From UMGS1387 sp045539625 (GTDB taxonomy: Bacteria > Bacillota > Clostridia > Oscillospirales > CAG-382): a stretch of DNA of 48,206 nucleotides. The notes beneath the pieces are model-generated. The model saw nothing but the letters and a program-made list of their open reading frames with translations, searched no databases and was not told where the DNA came from. The DNA lies in NCBI GenBank assembly GCA_045539625.1, contig JAZQFS010000005.1, forward strand, positions 1 to 48,206, written 5' to 3'. The position numbers and the translations under genes were made by a program. Within the stretch, counting starts at the first letter, position 1; each line of letters starts with the position of its first letter. This document shows positions 41,237 to 48,206 of the stretch, piece after piece.

Positions 41237-42145
41237 TTATTCAGCATACTGATATGCCGCAAAAACCTCGCCGTCTGCATTTACGTACTCGTAAATAACA
41301 TTTTCAAGGTCGGGCATTGCTGACTTGAGACCGATGTAAACGGGAGAGAGTGTTTCCTCTGCGTCAGAGTAGCTTTCGTCAAGAGCCGCAAGGAATTCTT
41401 CCGTTACGTCAATCTGCTCCTTAAGAGTGTATATGTAAACAAGGTCGTTGCCTCTTGCTTCAATTGTCACAACGAAGGTTTCGTCTGAGTAAACCTCCTG
41501 CTGTGAGAGAAGCTCGGCATATTCGCCAACGGAAATGCCGTCGGTAAATTCTTCATAGTTTACGTCTGCACCTTCTTCGGCAACTATGTCTTCAGCGGTG
41601 ATTGCATCGTTGTATACAACATTTCCCTTGGAGTCACGAAGCTCAATCACAAGACCTTCAAGTGAAGGAATTGATGCCTTCATACCTGCAAGAGACTGTC
41701 CGAGAGCAGGGGCAAGGTTGCCGAATACTTCGGCGTAGATGCTTTCGATACCTTCGGGATCCTGTTGTGCAAGCTCGTCAAATATATCTGTTGAGAATAC
41801 GTAAGCAAGCATATTGTCACGTGCTTCAAGGTCAATGTCCATTTCGCCGCCGAAGGCTTCCTTAAGTGTGTCGCCGATGGTGGGGAAAGCGTTGAGAAAT
41901 TCTGCAACGGAAGCAAAGCTTTCTGTTTCGGCTGTGCCGTCAAGTGCTTCATCTTCAGCTACTTCGTCTTCGTTTTCTTCATTTTCTTCGTTTGCGGGAA
42001 GCTGTGCTTCTTCTCCTTCAATCTGAGGTTCTACCGCTTCATTTGTGTCGTCGATGATGATTTCTTCTTCTACCGGTGCTGTGCAGGCTGTAAGTGCCGT
42101 CAGTACAAGCATACAGGAAAGAAGAATGGCAAATATCTTTTTCAT
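41237..42145 (-). CDS. Predicted lipoprotein with two related domains (DUF4854-like)
   Basis: A 302-residue protein with signal peptide and lipobox LTAC (Cys about 21), then an acidic Glu/Asn-rich linker (about 25-75) and two similar domains of about 100 residues. Both contain LAYVF/LVYIY, a helical stretch, then a segment ending VIELRDSKGNVVY or VIYEYVNADGEVF, so an internal duplication is likely. The YIYTLKEQIDV motif recalls DUF4854. The linker should hold the domains away from the membrane. The ATG at 42145 is preferred, since the longer reading overlaps nadA. It lies 28 nt after nadA and may share its transcript. Confidence 0.7.
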   Translation of the reverse strand: MKKIFAILLSCMLVLTALTACTAPVEEEIIIDDTNEAVEPQIEGEEAQLPANEENEENEDEVAEDEALDGTAETESFASVAEFLNAFPTIGDTLKEAFGGEMDIDLEARDNMLAYVFSTDIFDELAQQDPEGIESIYAEVFGNLAPALGQSLAGMKASIPSLEGLVIELRDSKGNVVYNDAITAEDIVAEEGADVNYEEFTDGISVGEYAELLSQQEVYSDETFVVTIEARGNDLVYIYTLKEQIDVTEEFLAALDESYSDAEETLSPVYIGLKSAMPDLENVIYEYVNADGEVFAAYQYAE

Positions 42146-42173
42146 AATAATAACCGCCTTTCGTTTTTTTTTA

Positions 42174-43088
42174 TTACTTTCCAAGTTTTAACATTTCATC
42201 AATGCATTTCTTGGCTTTACTTATTGTATCGCCGTCAAGTACAATTTCTTCGCCGCCGCCCGTAAGACAGTCAAGAACACCCGAAAGTGTTGTCAGCTTC
42301 ATATCGGGGCAGATAAGATTTTTTGACAGGTTGTAGAATTTTTTGTCGGGACACGCCAGCGCCAGGTGATCTGCCGTACTGTTTTCCGTGCCGATGATGA
42401 ATTCCTTGGCATCACTTTGCATGGCATAGTCCATAATGTCCTTGGTTGAGCCTGCCATATCGGCGTGCTTTACAACGTCGGGCGTACATTCGGGATGCAC
42501 AAGAAACAGTGCTTTTGGGTGTGCTTTTTTAGCCTCAAGCACCTCGTCCTCCGTTATGCTTCCGTGAACGGGACAGCCTCCTCGGAGAAGCTGTATATCC
42601 TTGTCGGGACACATCTTTGCAATGTATGAGCCAAGGTTTATGTCGGGAATAAACAGAATTTTGTCACTGTCAAGATTTTGCACTATTTTAAGAGCCGAGG
42701 AGCTTGTGACACACACGTCACACACTGTTTTAAGCTCGGCTGTAGTATTGATGTATGCCACAACCTTGTGGTGGGGAAAACGCTTTTTGTGTGCAAGAAT
42801 GTAGTCACGTGTAAACTGCTCTGCCATGGGACAGCCTGCATCCTTATGGGACAGGTATACGTTCTTGTCGGGTGACAGGATTTTCACCGTTTCCGCCATA
42901 AAACGCACACCGCACATAAGCACGTTTTTATTTTCCACGCCCTGTGCTTTTACACTCAGAGCATAAGAGTCTCCCACAAAGTCCGCAATTTCGCAGATGT
43001 CGGGTGTCTGATATGTGTGTGCAAGTATGCAAAAATCTTTTTCTTTTTTCAGACGAAGTATCTCGTCCTGTATTTCTCTTATTTTCAT
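42174..43088 (-). CDS. nadA: Quinolinate synthase NadA
   Basis: A 304-residue [4Fe-4S] enzyme that condenses iminoaspartate with dihydroxyacetone phosphate to quinolinate. The three cluster Cys are expected at about 86 (AGCPMAEQ), 172 (RGGCPVHG) and 260 (LICPDMK), by comparison with the archaeal/short NadA type. AHTYQTPDICEIADFVGDSY near the N-terminus is a substrate-binding signature. ATG 43088 is preferred over a GTG at 43094 that overlaps the RBS AAAGGTG. nadB and nadC, which usually accompany it, are not in the window; the next gene is an unrelated lipoprotein. Confidence 0.94.
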   Translation of the reverse strand: MKIREIQDEILRLKKEKDFCILAHTYQTPDICEIADFVGDSYALSVKAQGVENKNVLMCGVRFMAETVKILSPDKNVYLSHKDAGCPMAEQFTRDYILAHKKRFPHHKVVAYINTTAELKTVCDVCVTSSSALKIVQNLDSDKILFIPDINLGSYIAKMCPDKDIQLLRGGCPVHGSITEDEVLEAKKAHPKALFLVHPECTPDVVKHADMAGSTKDIMDYAMQSDAKEFIIGTENSTADHLALACPDKKFYNLSKNLICPDMKLTTLSGVLDCLTGGGEEIVLDGDTISKAKKCIDEMLKLGK

Positions 43089-43390
43089 ATTCACCTTTAG
43101 ATAGTTTGTGTGACGTGTTTGTCGCTTTTTGAAAAAAGCTCCGCATAAACTTTATTTTGGCTGTCGCCGTTGTAGAGTTTATTTGATGATTAAACCTAAG
43201 TTTTCTGCATCAATGAAATTTTGCAGTAGTCCTTGCACCGCTGTTTGGTGCGAGGACGGATTAAATTGTATTAAATTGGATTGTGGCAGAGAATAAGCCT
43301 TCAGTAGTTTTGAACACTTGCGTTTAAGGTGTTCAAAACGGCCTTTACGAGAACCGATAGCCTAATATCATCCGAGGAAGCCTACGGCAT
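43089..43390. other. nadA/serS spacer with a leader repeat and hairpins
   Basis: About 300 bp without a supported gene. It holds the 26-nt repeat shared with the obg leader (43149-43174), a GCTTTTT-TC-AAAAAGC hairpin (minus, 43138-43123), a short direct repeat ATTAAATTG near 43261-43279, and an 11-bp perfect inverted repeat GTTTTGAACAC/GTGTTCAAAAC (43307-43339) with no T-run. The latter might shield the serS 3' end. No clear promoter for nadA was found. Confidence 0.6.
43149..43174 (-). repeat. 26-nt leader repeat upstream of nadA
   Basis: 24 of 26 positions match 39209-39234. It lies 61 nt upstream of the nadA start and is followed by a TC-loop hairpin at nearly the same distance as in the obg leader. 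Confidence 0.75.
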
Positions 43391-44680
43391 TCAGTGTCGA
43401 GTAGCCTCGATCTTTTCAAGACCGCCCATATAAGGTCTGAGAGCCTCGGGAATACGTACCGAGCCGTCAGCCTGAAGGTTGTTTTCAAAGAAGGCAATAA
43501 GCATTCTGGGAGGAGCGACAACAGTGTTGTTAAGGGTGTGAGCAAAGTACTTGCCGTCCTTGCCGTTTACTCTGATTTTAAGTCTTCTTGCCTGAGCCTC
43601 GCCGAGGTTGGAGCAAGAGCCTACCTCAAAGTACTTCTGCTGTCTGGGGCTCCATGCTTCAACGTCAACGCTCTTAACCTTAAGGTCAGCAAGGTCGCCT
43701 GAGCAGCACTCAAGTGTTCTTACGGGAATGTCGAGGCTTCTGAACAGGTCAACGGTGTTCTGCCACAGCTTGTCATACCAAGCCATGCTGTCTTCGGGCT
43801 TACAAACAACAATCATTTCCTGCTTTTCAAACTGATGGATTCTGTAAACGCCTCTTTCTTCGATACCGTGTGCACCCTTTTCCTTTCTGAAGCAGGGAGA
43901 GTAGCTGGTAAGAGTGTAGGGGAGCTTTTCTTCGGGGATAATGGTGTCGATGAACTTACCTATCATGGAGTGCTCGCTTGTGCCGATAAGATAAAGGTCT
44001 TCGCCTTCAATCTTGTACATCATAGCGTCCATTTCGGCAAATGACATAACGCCTGTAACAACTTCACTTCTGATCATAAAGGGAGGAACACAGTAGGTGA
44101 AGCCTCTGCCAATCATAAAATCTCTTGCGTAAGAAATAACCGCAGAGTGAATTCTTGCAACGTCGCCCATAAGATAGTAGAAGCCGTTGCCTGCAACCTT
44201 TCTTGCAGAATCAAGGTCAATGCCGTCAAAGGACTCGAAAATATCTGTGTGATAGGGAATTTCAAAGTCGGGTACTACAGGCTCGCCGTATCTCTGAACT
44301 TCAACGTTCTCACTGTCGTCCTTACCAATGGGTACGCTGGGATCAATGATGTTGGGTATTGTCATCATGATAGTCTTGATGCGCTCGGCAACCTTAGCTT
44401 CTTCTGCTTCAAGAGACGCCATCTTGTCGGCGGACTCGGTAACAAGCTTTTTCATAGCTTCGGCTTCTTCCTTCTTGCCCTGTCCCATAAGAATACCAAT
44501 CTGCTTTGAGTACTTGTTTCTGTCGGCACGGATAGCTTCTGCTTCCTGCTTAAGTGCTCTGTCCTTGATGTCAAGCTCGATAACCTCGTCAACAAGGGGA
44601 AGCTTTGCGTCCTGAAATTTGTTTCTGATGTTCTGCTTTACGATTTCGGGGTTGTCTCTGACAAACTTTAAATCTAACAT
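43391..44680 (-). CDS. serS: Serine--tRNA ligase
   Basis: A 429-residue class II synthetase. The N-terminal coiled-coil arm (about 27-100) binds tRNA-Ser; motif 2 (FRKEKGAHGIEERGVYRIHQF) and the motif-3 region are intact. The EVGSCSNLGEAQARRLKIR block is the standard serine-site signature. The ATG at 44680 with AAAGGAG is chosen; the longer reading enters the T-box terminator. Controlled by the T-box directly upstream. Confidence 0.97.
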   Translation of the reverse strand: MLDLKFVRDNPEIVKQNIRNKFQDAKLPLVDEVIELDIKDRALKQEAEAIRADRNKYSKQIGILMGQGKKEEAEAMKKLVTESADKMASLEAEEAKVAERIKTIMMTIPNIIDPSVPIGKDDSENVEVQRYGEPVVPDFEIPYHTDIFESFDGIDLDSARKVAGNGFYYLMGDVARIHSAVISYARDFMIGRGFTYCVPPFMIRSEVVTGVMSFAEMDAMMYKIEGEDLYLIGTSEHSMIGKFIDTIIPEEKLPYTLTSYSPCFRKEKGAHGIEERGVYRIHQFEKQEMIVVCKPEDSMAWYDKLWQNTVDLFRSLDIPVRTLECCSGDLADLKVKSVDVEAWSPRQQKYFEVGSCSNLGEAQARRLKIRVNGKDGKYFAHTLNNTVVAPPRMLIAFFENNLQADGSVRIPEALRPYMGGLEKIEATRH

Positions 44681-44727
44681 TTTTCTTTTCTCCTTTGAGA
44701 TATATATTAATTTTTTTAGAAAACAAA

Positions 44728-44940
44728 TAAAAAACACCCTCGAATCCATACGGAATCAAGGGTGCGGAATTACACGGTACCACCTTGTATTTTGCTCACT
44801 TTCTTTAACGCAGAAAATACGCAAGGCTCGTCGCCCTGCCGCTCGGGAATGGAAAAAGCACCGTTTTCTGCACATTCTCACCTGCCATGTGCTCTCTTGG
44901 AAGACTACGTTTGCTCGGTTTTCCGTCATTGCGGATTGTT
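44728..44940 (-). ncRNA. T-box riboswitch (serine) upstream of serS
   Basis: On the minus strand AAGGTGGTACCGTG (44786-44773) is the T-box sequence, following a stem I with AGAGAG and GGTGAGAATG. A terminator CACCCTTGATTCC/GGATTCGAGGGTG plus TTTTTT lies at 44764-44728. UCC followed by A at 44853-44850 is a candidate serine specifier, though the stem I fold was done by eye. Uncharged tRNA-Ser should stabilise the antiterminator and raise serS expression. Confidence 0.92.
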
Positions 44941-44946
44941 GTGGTT

Positions 44947-44975
44947 ATTATATAGCTTTTTTAACAATTTGTCAA
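44947..44975 (-). promoter_or_regulatory. Sigma-A promoter of the serS T-box
   Basis: On the minus strand TTGACA (44975-44970), 17-nt spacer, TATAAT (44952-44947): both hexamers are consensus. Confidence 0.92.
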
Positions 44976-45013
44976 GTGTTTTTTGATTTTTCGTCAGAAG
45001 TGTACGATATTTG

Positions 45014-45041
45014 TTGACTTTTAATGCAGATGTGCTATAAT
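45014..45041 (+). promoter_or_regulatory. Sigma-A promoter of the CapA-family gene
   Basis: TTGACT (45014-45019), 16-nt spacer, TATAAT (45036-45041) with extended TG at 45033-45034. It diverges from the serS promoter 39 bp away. Confidence 0.82.
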
Positions 45042-45077
45042 TGTTGCATAATCAATCTTGAAAAAGAGGTAATAGTT

Positions 45078-46250
45078 ATGAAGCTGTTGTTTGCATCGGA
45101 TATGTCCTTTAACTACTTTGAGGGCGTTCCGTCGGAAGATAAAATCAAGGAAATGATGAAAGAGGCTGCCGAGGTTTTTGCAGGGAGCGACTTTTCCGTT
45201 CTCAATCTTGAAACGGTGTTCGGAGAACGGGTGGACGACGATGCAATTATCAAGGACGGTCCAAATCTTATATGCGACAAGGGCTTTGTGAAATTTCTTG
45301 CCGCACTTAAGCCTTGTGCCGCAGGTCTTGCAAACAACCACACGGGCGACTACGGCGACAAGCCCATTTTCAATACATTGCAGATACTCCGTGACAACAA
45401 TATTACGCCTTTCGGTGCAGGCAAGGATATTGAGGAAGCTTACAAGAGCGTTGTCTTTGAAAAAGACGGAGAAAAGGTTGCAATAATCGGCGTATGTGAG
45501 AACGAGTTTGGTATTGCAACAAAAACGAAACCCGGTGCGGCAGGACTTAAAATAAGCCTTGTTACAAAGGCAATAAACGAGGCAAAGGCTCTCGGACAGA
45601 AGCCTGTCATTTATTTCCACGGCGGAACGGAATATCTTCCTTTTCCGTCTCCCGGAAAAAAAGAGCTTTACAGACTTTTTATCGACCTTGGAGCACAAGC
45701 GGTTATTGCAATGCACACTCACTGCCCTCAGGGGTATGAAATGTATTGCGGCAAGCCTATATGCTACAGTATGGGTAATTTTTATTTCCCGTCTGACGTT
45801 CTTGCAAGATACAAGTCATGGCTTTACGGCTACATGTGCTCTCTCACTTTAGAGGACGGCAAGTGGGGCTTTGAATACATTCCCTACACCTTTGACTATG
45901 ATGGTATAAGATTACTTCGTGGTGAGGAAAAAGCTCACTTTGACGAATATATGCAGTTTATCTGCGAGCCTATCGGAGACGATGACAGGCTGCAAGAATA
46001 TTTTGACATCTGGTGTGCAAGAACAAAAGGCAGATTTGCTTATGTTGCAAACCTTCTGCGTGCCAATATGGATATGATTTCGGACGGCAAGCAGGCTGAA
46101 ATAAAGCAGGCAAAGAACTGTATGTGTTGCGAAGCACATAACGAGCTCATTACCAACACAATGAATATGGTATACTTTGGCAGAATACAAGAAGCACAGG
46201 CAAAGGAAGAGCTTTTGTATAAACTTCAGAATATGGAAATTCCCCGATAA
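45078..46250 (+). CDS. CapA-family metallophosphatase-like protein
   Basis: A 390-residue protein of the PGA_cap/CapA family. Metal-binding motifs: FASDMSFN (6-13), LNLETVFG (about 43-50), ANNHTGDYG (about 93-101), YFHGGTEY and MHTHCPQG. CapA proteins are linked to poly-gamma-glutamate synthesis, but this member lacks the usual N-terminal membrane anchor and has no capBC neighbours, so a general cytoplasmic phosphoesterase role is also likely. The start at 45078 has GAGGTAA upstream; an upstream in-frame start at 45024 lies in the promoter. Confidence 0.85.
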   Translation: MKLLFASDMSFNYFEGVPSEDKIKEMMKEAAEVFAGSDFSVLNLETVFGERVDDDAIIKDGPNLICDKGFVKFLAALKPCAAGLANNHTGDYGDKPIFNTLQILRDNNITPFGAGKDIEEAYKSVVFEKDGEKVAIIGVCENEFGIATKTKPGAAGLKISLVTKAINEAKALGQKPVIYFHGGTEYLPFPSPGKKELYRLFIDLGAQAVIAMHTHCPQGYEMYCGKPICYSMGNFYFPSDVLARYKSWLYGYMCSLTLEDGKWGFEYIPYTFDYDGIRLLRGEEKAHFDEYMQFICEPIGDDDRLQEYFDIWCARTKGRFAYVANLLRANMDMISDGKQAEIKQAKNCMCCEAHNELITNTMNMVYFGRIQEAQAKEELLYKLQNMEIPR

Positions 46251-46263
46251 CAAGTGAAAATTT

Positions 46264-46291
46264 GAGCTGTTCTCACGGACGGCTCTTTTTT
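46264..46291 (+). terminator. Terminator after the CapA-family gene
   Basis: GAGCTGTTC pairs with GGACGGCTC (nine pairs, including two G-U) around a 4-nt loop, followed by seven T. Confidence 0.85.
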
Positions 46292-46325
46292 TGTCGGTGC
46301 GGGCGGGAAAAGAAGCATAAAAATA

Positions 46326-46354
46326 TTGACTTTTACCGAAATTTGTAGTATAGT
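46326..46354 (+). promoter_or_regulatory. Sigma-A promoter of the lipoprotein-rlmI pair
   Basis: TTGACT (46326-46331), 17-nt spacer, TATAGT (46349-46354), 45 nt before the start codon. Confidence 0.75.
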
Positions 46355-46399
46355 ATATAATTGAAATAAAAATAAGCTTTACAGGACAGGAGAATGGTT

Positions 46400-47083
46400 A
46401 TGAAAAAAATTATTGTTACAGCTTTATCGGTGCTTTTCGCATTGCTTATGCTTGTATCGTGCTCACAGAAGGAAAGCTATGTTTTCACACCCGAGGTGCT
46501 TGTTGCTCAAGGTGAAAATGAGCAGGAGCAAATCGGTTTTAACAGCCATGTGACAATTACAGAGGGTGCATACAGCTCAAGAGCTTTCGGCTCCGATGAA
46601 GTATATGTCAATGACGGCACATTTTCTCTTTGCGGTGTGAAAATCGGTGATAGCTGGGAAAAGTTTGCACAAAGCTTTATGCTGAAGTCCGGCGAAGCGA
46701 TGTGGGAAACCTGCCTGTATGTTACAGATGAAGAAATTATATTCAATTACCCTGCATATGACGGTGCTGCTTTAAGCTTCGGAAAGTACGACGATGCGTT
46801 TCTTACCGTAGGCTACAGCGACAGAAAAGACAGCGACCAATGGAATACCATGACAGCCGAGGTTCTCAAGAACACCTGGAACATTGAGCAGAATTACGAA
46901 TTTGACGGTATTTGCATCATCAGCGCAGGTCTTGACGAAAACGGCATTATCAATCAGATAGACGTTGATTACGGCTCTCAGGAAGAATTTAATGAAAAGG
47001 AAAACTACAGAACAGCCGTTGACTACTTTGCAATGGAAGAAGAAAGCTACTCAAAGCTTGATACGGAACCTGTGGAGGAATAA
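46400..47083 (+). CDS. Predicted lipoprotein of unknown function
   Basis: A 227-residue protein with an N-terminal signal peptide and lipobox LVSC (Cys about residue 21). The mature protein is acidic and mostly beta-like. I do not recognise a family. The segment GTFSLCGVKIGDSWEKFAQSF resembles the short ligand-like loops of other Clostridia lipoproteins, but this is only a similarity in style. The ATG at 46400 has AGGAG 7 nt upstream; the ATG at 46394 is too close. It ends 2 nt before rlmI. Confidence 0.65.
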   Translation: MKKIIVTALSVLFALLMLVSCSQKESYVFTPEVLVAQGENEQEQIGFNSHVTITEGAYSSRAFGSDEVYVNDGTFSLCGVKIGDSWEKFAQSFMLKSGEAMWETCLYVTDEEIIFNYPAYDGAALSFGKYDDAFLTVGYSDRKDSDQWNTMTAEVLKNTWNIEQNYEFDGICIISAGLDENGIINQIDVDYGSQEEFNEKENYRTAVDYFAMEEESYSKLDTEPVEE

Positions 47084-47085
47084 TT

Positions 47086-48206
47086 TTGTCTGAAAGAAAT
47101 TTTCCCGTTGCAGTTGTAACGGATAAGGCTAAAAAAAGCCTTGACAAAGGGCATCCTTGGGTTTATGCAGACGAGGTGCTGAGCATTGCGGGAGATTACC
47201 AAAACGGTCATCTTGTGGACGTACGCTCAGGCAAGGGTACCTTTCTCGGCACAGGCTTCATAAACGATAACTCAAAAATCAGAATACGTATAATATCCCG
47301 CAACGCCAACGATAAGTTTGACCAAAGCTTCTGGACACGCCGTGTAAGATATGCAATAGATTACCGCAGAACGGTAATGGGAGATGACTTTTCCTCCTGC
47401 AGACTTATTTTCGGCGAGGCAGATTCTTTCCCGGGGCTTACCCTTGATAAGTTTGAAGATGTGCTTGTTGCTGAGGTTTTAAGTCTTGGCATTGAAAAAG
47501 TAAAGCACATTATCTTTAAGGCGGCGGTTGACATTCTCGGAGAGTACGGCGAAAAGATAAACGTGGTATATGAGAGAAACGATGTGGCTGTACGCACTCT
47601 TGAGGGTATGGAAACCTATAAGGACTACCATAACCTTGAAGGTGTTGACAACGGCGGTGACGGAAAGGTTGTCATTACCGAAAACGGAATAAAGTACGAG
47701 GTGGACTATATAAACGGTCAGAAAACAGGCTTTTTCCTTGACCAGAAGTATAACAGACGTGCGGCTGCCAAAATTGCAAAGGGTAAAAAGGTGCTTGACT
47801 GCTTTACCCATACAGGCTCCTTTGCTCTTAACTGTGCAAAGGGCGGTGCCGAGCATGTAACGGCGGTTGATATATCGGAAAGTGCCATAGAGCAGACAAA
47901 GAAAAACGCCTGTCTTAACGGACTTGAAGATAAGATGGACTTTGTGTGTGCCAATGTTTTTGAGCTTTTAACGGATATGTATAACTCAAAAAAATGCGAC
48001 TATGATTACATTATCCTTGATCCGCCTGCTTTTACCAAAAGCCGAGCCACGATTGAAAGTGCAAGAAAGGGCTATAAGGAGATAAACTTAAAGGCAATGA
48101 AGCTTCTTCCAAGAGGCGGATACCTTGCAACCTGCTCCTGCTCTCACTTTATGAGCGACAGCCTTTTCAGAACCATGCTCAACGATGCGGCACACGATGC
48201 AGGCGT
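47086..48206 (+). CDS. rlmI: 23S rRNA (cytosine-C5)-methyltransferase RlmI family, 3' partial
   Basis: An open frame of 373 codons runs off the window end (a full-length protein is about 390-400). TTG start with GTGGAGGA about 7 nt upstream, overlapping the previous stop region. N-terminal PUA domain (about 1-75: KGHPWVYADEV, GTGFINDNSKIRIRI), then a Rossmann methyltransferase with DCFTHTGSFAL (SAM loop) and DPPAFTKS (catalytic motif IV), CSCSHFM near the end. RlmI methylates C1962 of 23S rRNA (known in E. coli). Confidence 0.9.
   Translation, partial: MSERNFPVAVVTDKAKKSLDKGHPWVYADEVLSIAGDYQNGHLVDVRSGKGTFLGTGFINDNSKIRIRIISRNANDKFDQSFWTRRVRYAIDYRRTVMGDDFSSCRLIFGEADSFPGLTLDKFEDVLVAEVLSLGIEKVKHIIFKAAVDILGEYGEKINVVYERNDVAVRTLEGMETYKDYHNLEGVDNGGDGKVVITENGIKYEVDYINGQKTGFFLDQKYNRRAAAKIAKGKKVLDCFTHTGSFALNCAKGGAEHVTAVDISESAIEQTKKNACLNGLEDKMDFVCANVFELLTDMYNSKKCDYDYIILDPPAFTKSRATIESARKGYKEINLKAMKLLPRGGYLATCSCSHFMSDSLFRTMLNDAAHDAG

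Noticed and set aside
43345..43545. 66-codon frame at the serS 3' end
   Set aside because: Alternate-frame overlap with serS and no RBS or domain.
1..48206. tRNA, rRNA, transposase, integrase or prophage genes
   Set aside because: I looked for TTCGA-type arms, IS termini and signature proteins and found none that hold up; TCGAATCC near 44740 belongs to the T-box terminator.

Overview
The window looks like a chromosome segment from a low-to-moderate GC Gram-positive anaerobe of class Clostridia, most likely a gut-type member of the Oscillospirales or a relative (inferred; family not certain). Supporting signs are strong GGAGG ribosome binding sites with frequent GTG/TTG starts, consensus sigma-A promoters, a serine T-box, a lysine riboswitch, ribosomal protein L27 with the Firmicutes N-terminal extension plus its protease Prp, an RqcH/NFACT protein, and FtsEX paired with a LytM-type hydrolase. 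No tRNA, rRNA, transposase, phage gene or CRISPR array was recognised. Most genes are housekeeping; the novelty lies in a few diverged proteins and in intergenic repeats.

Layout. 1-0.9 kb: a lipoprotein with a DUF4375-like domain. 1.1-8.1 kb (minus): two tandem GH2 beta-mannosidase-like enzymes, a SIS-domain sugar-phosphate isomerase and a ROK sugar kinase, a carbohydrate-use locus interrupted by a 0.6 kb repeat-rich spacer. 8.2-13 kb (plus): AzlC/AzlD amino-acid exporter, then DUF1858, TrmK, a Nif3-like protein and RqcH. 13-15.2 kb: an alpha/alpha-toroid-like protein with a Gfo/Idh/MocA oxidoreductase. 15.5-21.2 kb (minus): ScpA, an M50 protease, TrmL, a LUD protein, a SLOG protein and a divergent EF-G. 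21.2-22.2 kb: about 1 kb without a gene, containing hairpin repeats. 22.2-24.4 kb (minus): dapA-dapB behind a lysine riboswitch.

24.4-31.1 kb (plus): prmA, rsmE, a membrane protein, a PucR-type regulator, ftsE, ftsX and a LytM/M23 hydrolase in one tight run, followed after a terminator by an S41 protease-like protein whose catalytic Ser position is Cys. 32.4-35.9 kb: rlmB and a membrane protein that looks like a degenerate P-type ATPase. 36-45 kb (minus): a TIM-barrel isomerase, an alkaline-phosphatase-superfamily protein, obg, rpmA-prp-rplU, two lipoproteins, nadA and serS behind a T-box. 45-48.2 kb (plus): a CapA-family protein, a lipoprotein and rlmI, which is cut by the window end.

The strongest unusual signals are: (1) a hairpin family with a 7-bp stem of changing but self-complementary sequence, a constant CGCA loop and a constant 3' flank, present five times; (2) a ~211-bp multi-hairpin element present twice, each copy just 3' of a gene and in the same orientation relative to it; (3) the degenerate P-type ATPase; (4) the Ser-to-Cys S41 protein; (5) a 13-unit hexamer array joined to a 3 x 23-bp palindromic array; (6) a 26-nt leader repeat followed by hairpins of different sequence upstream of both obg and nadA.
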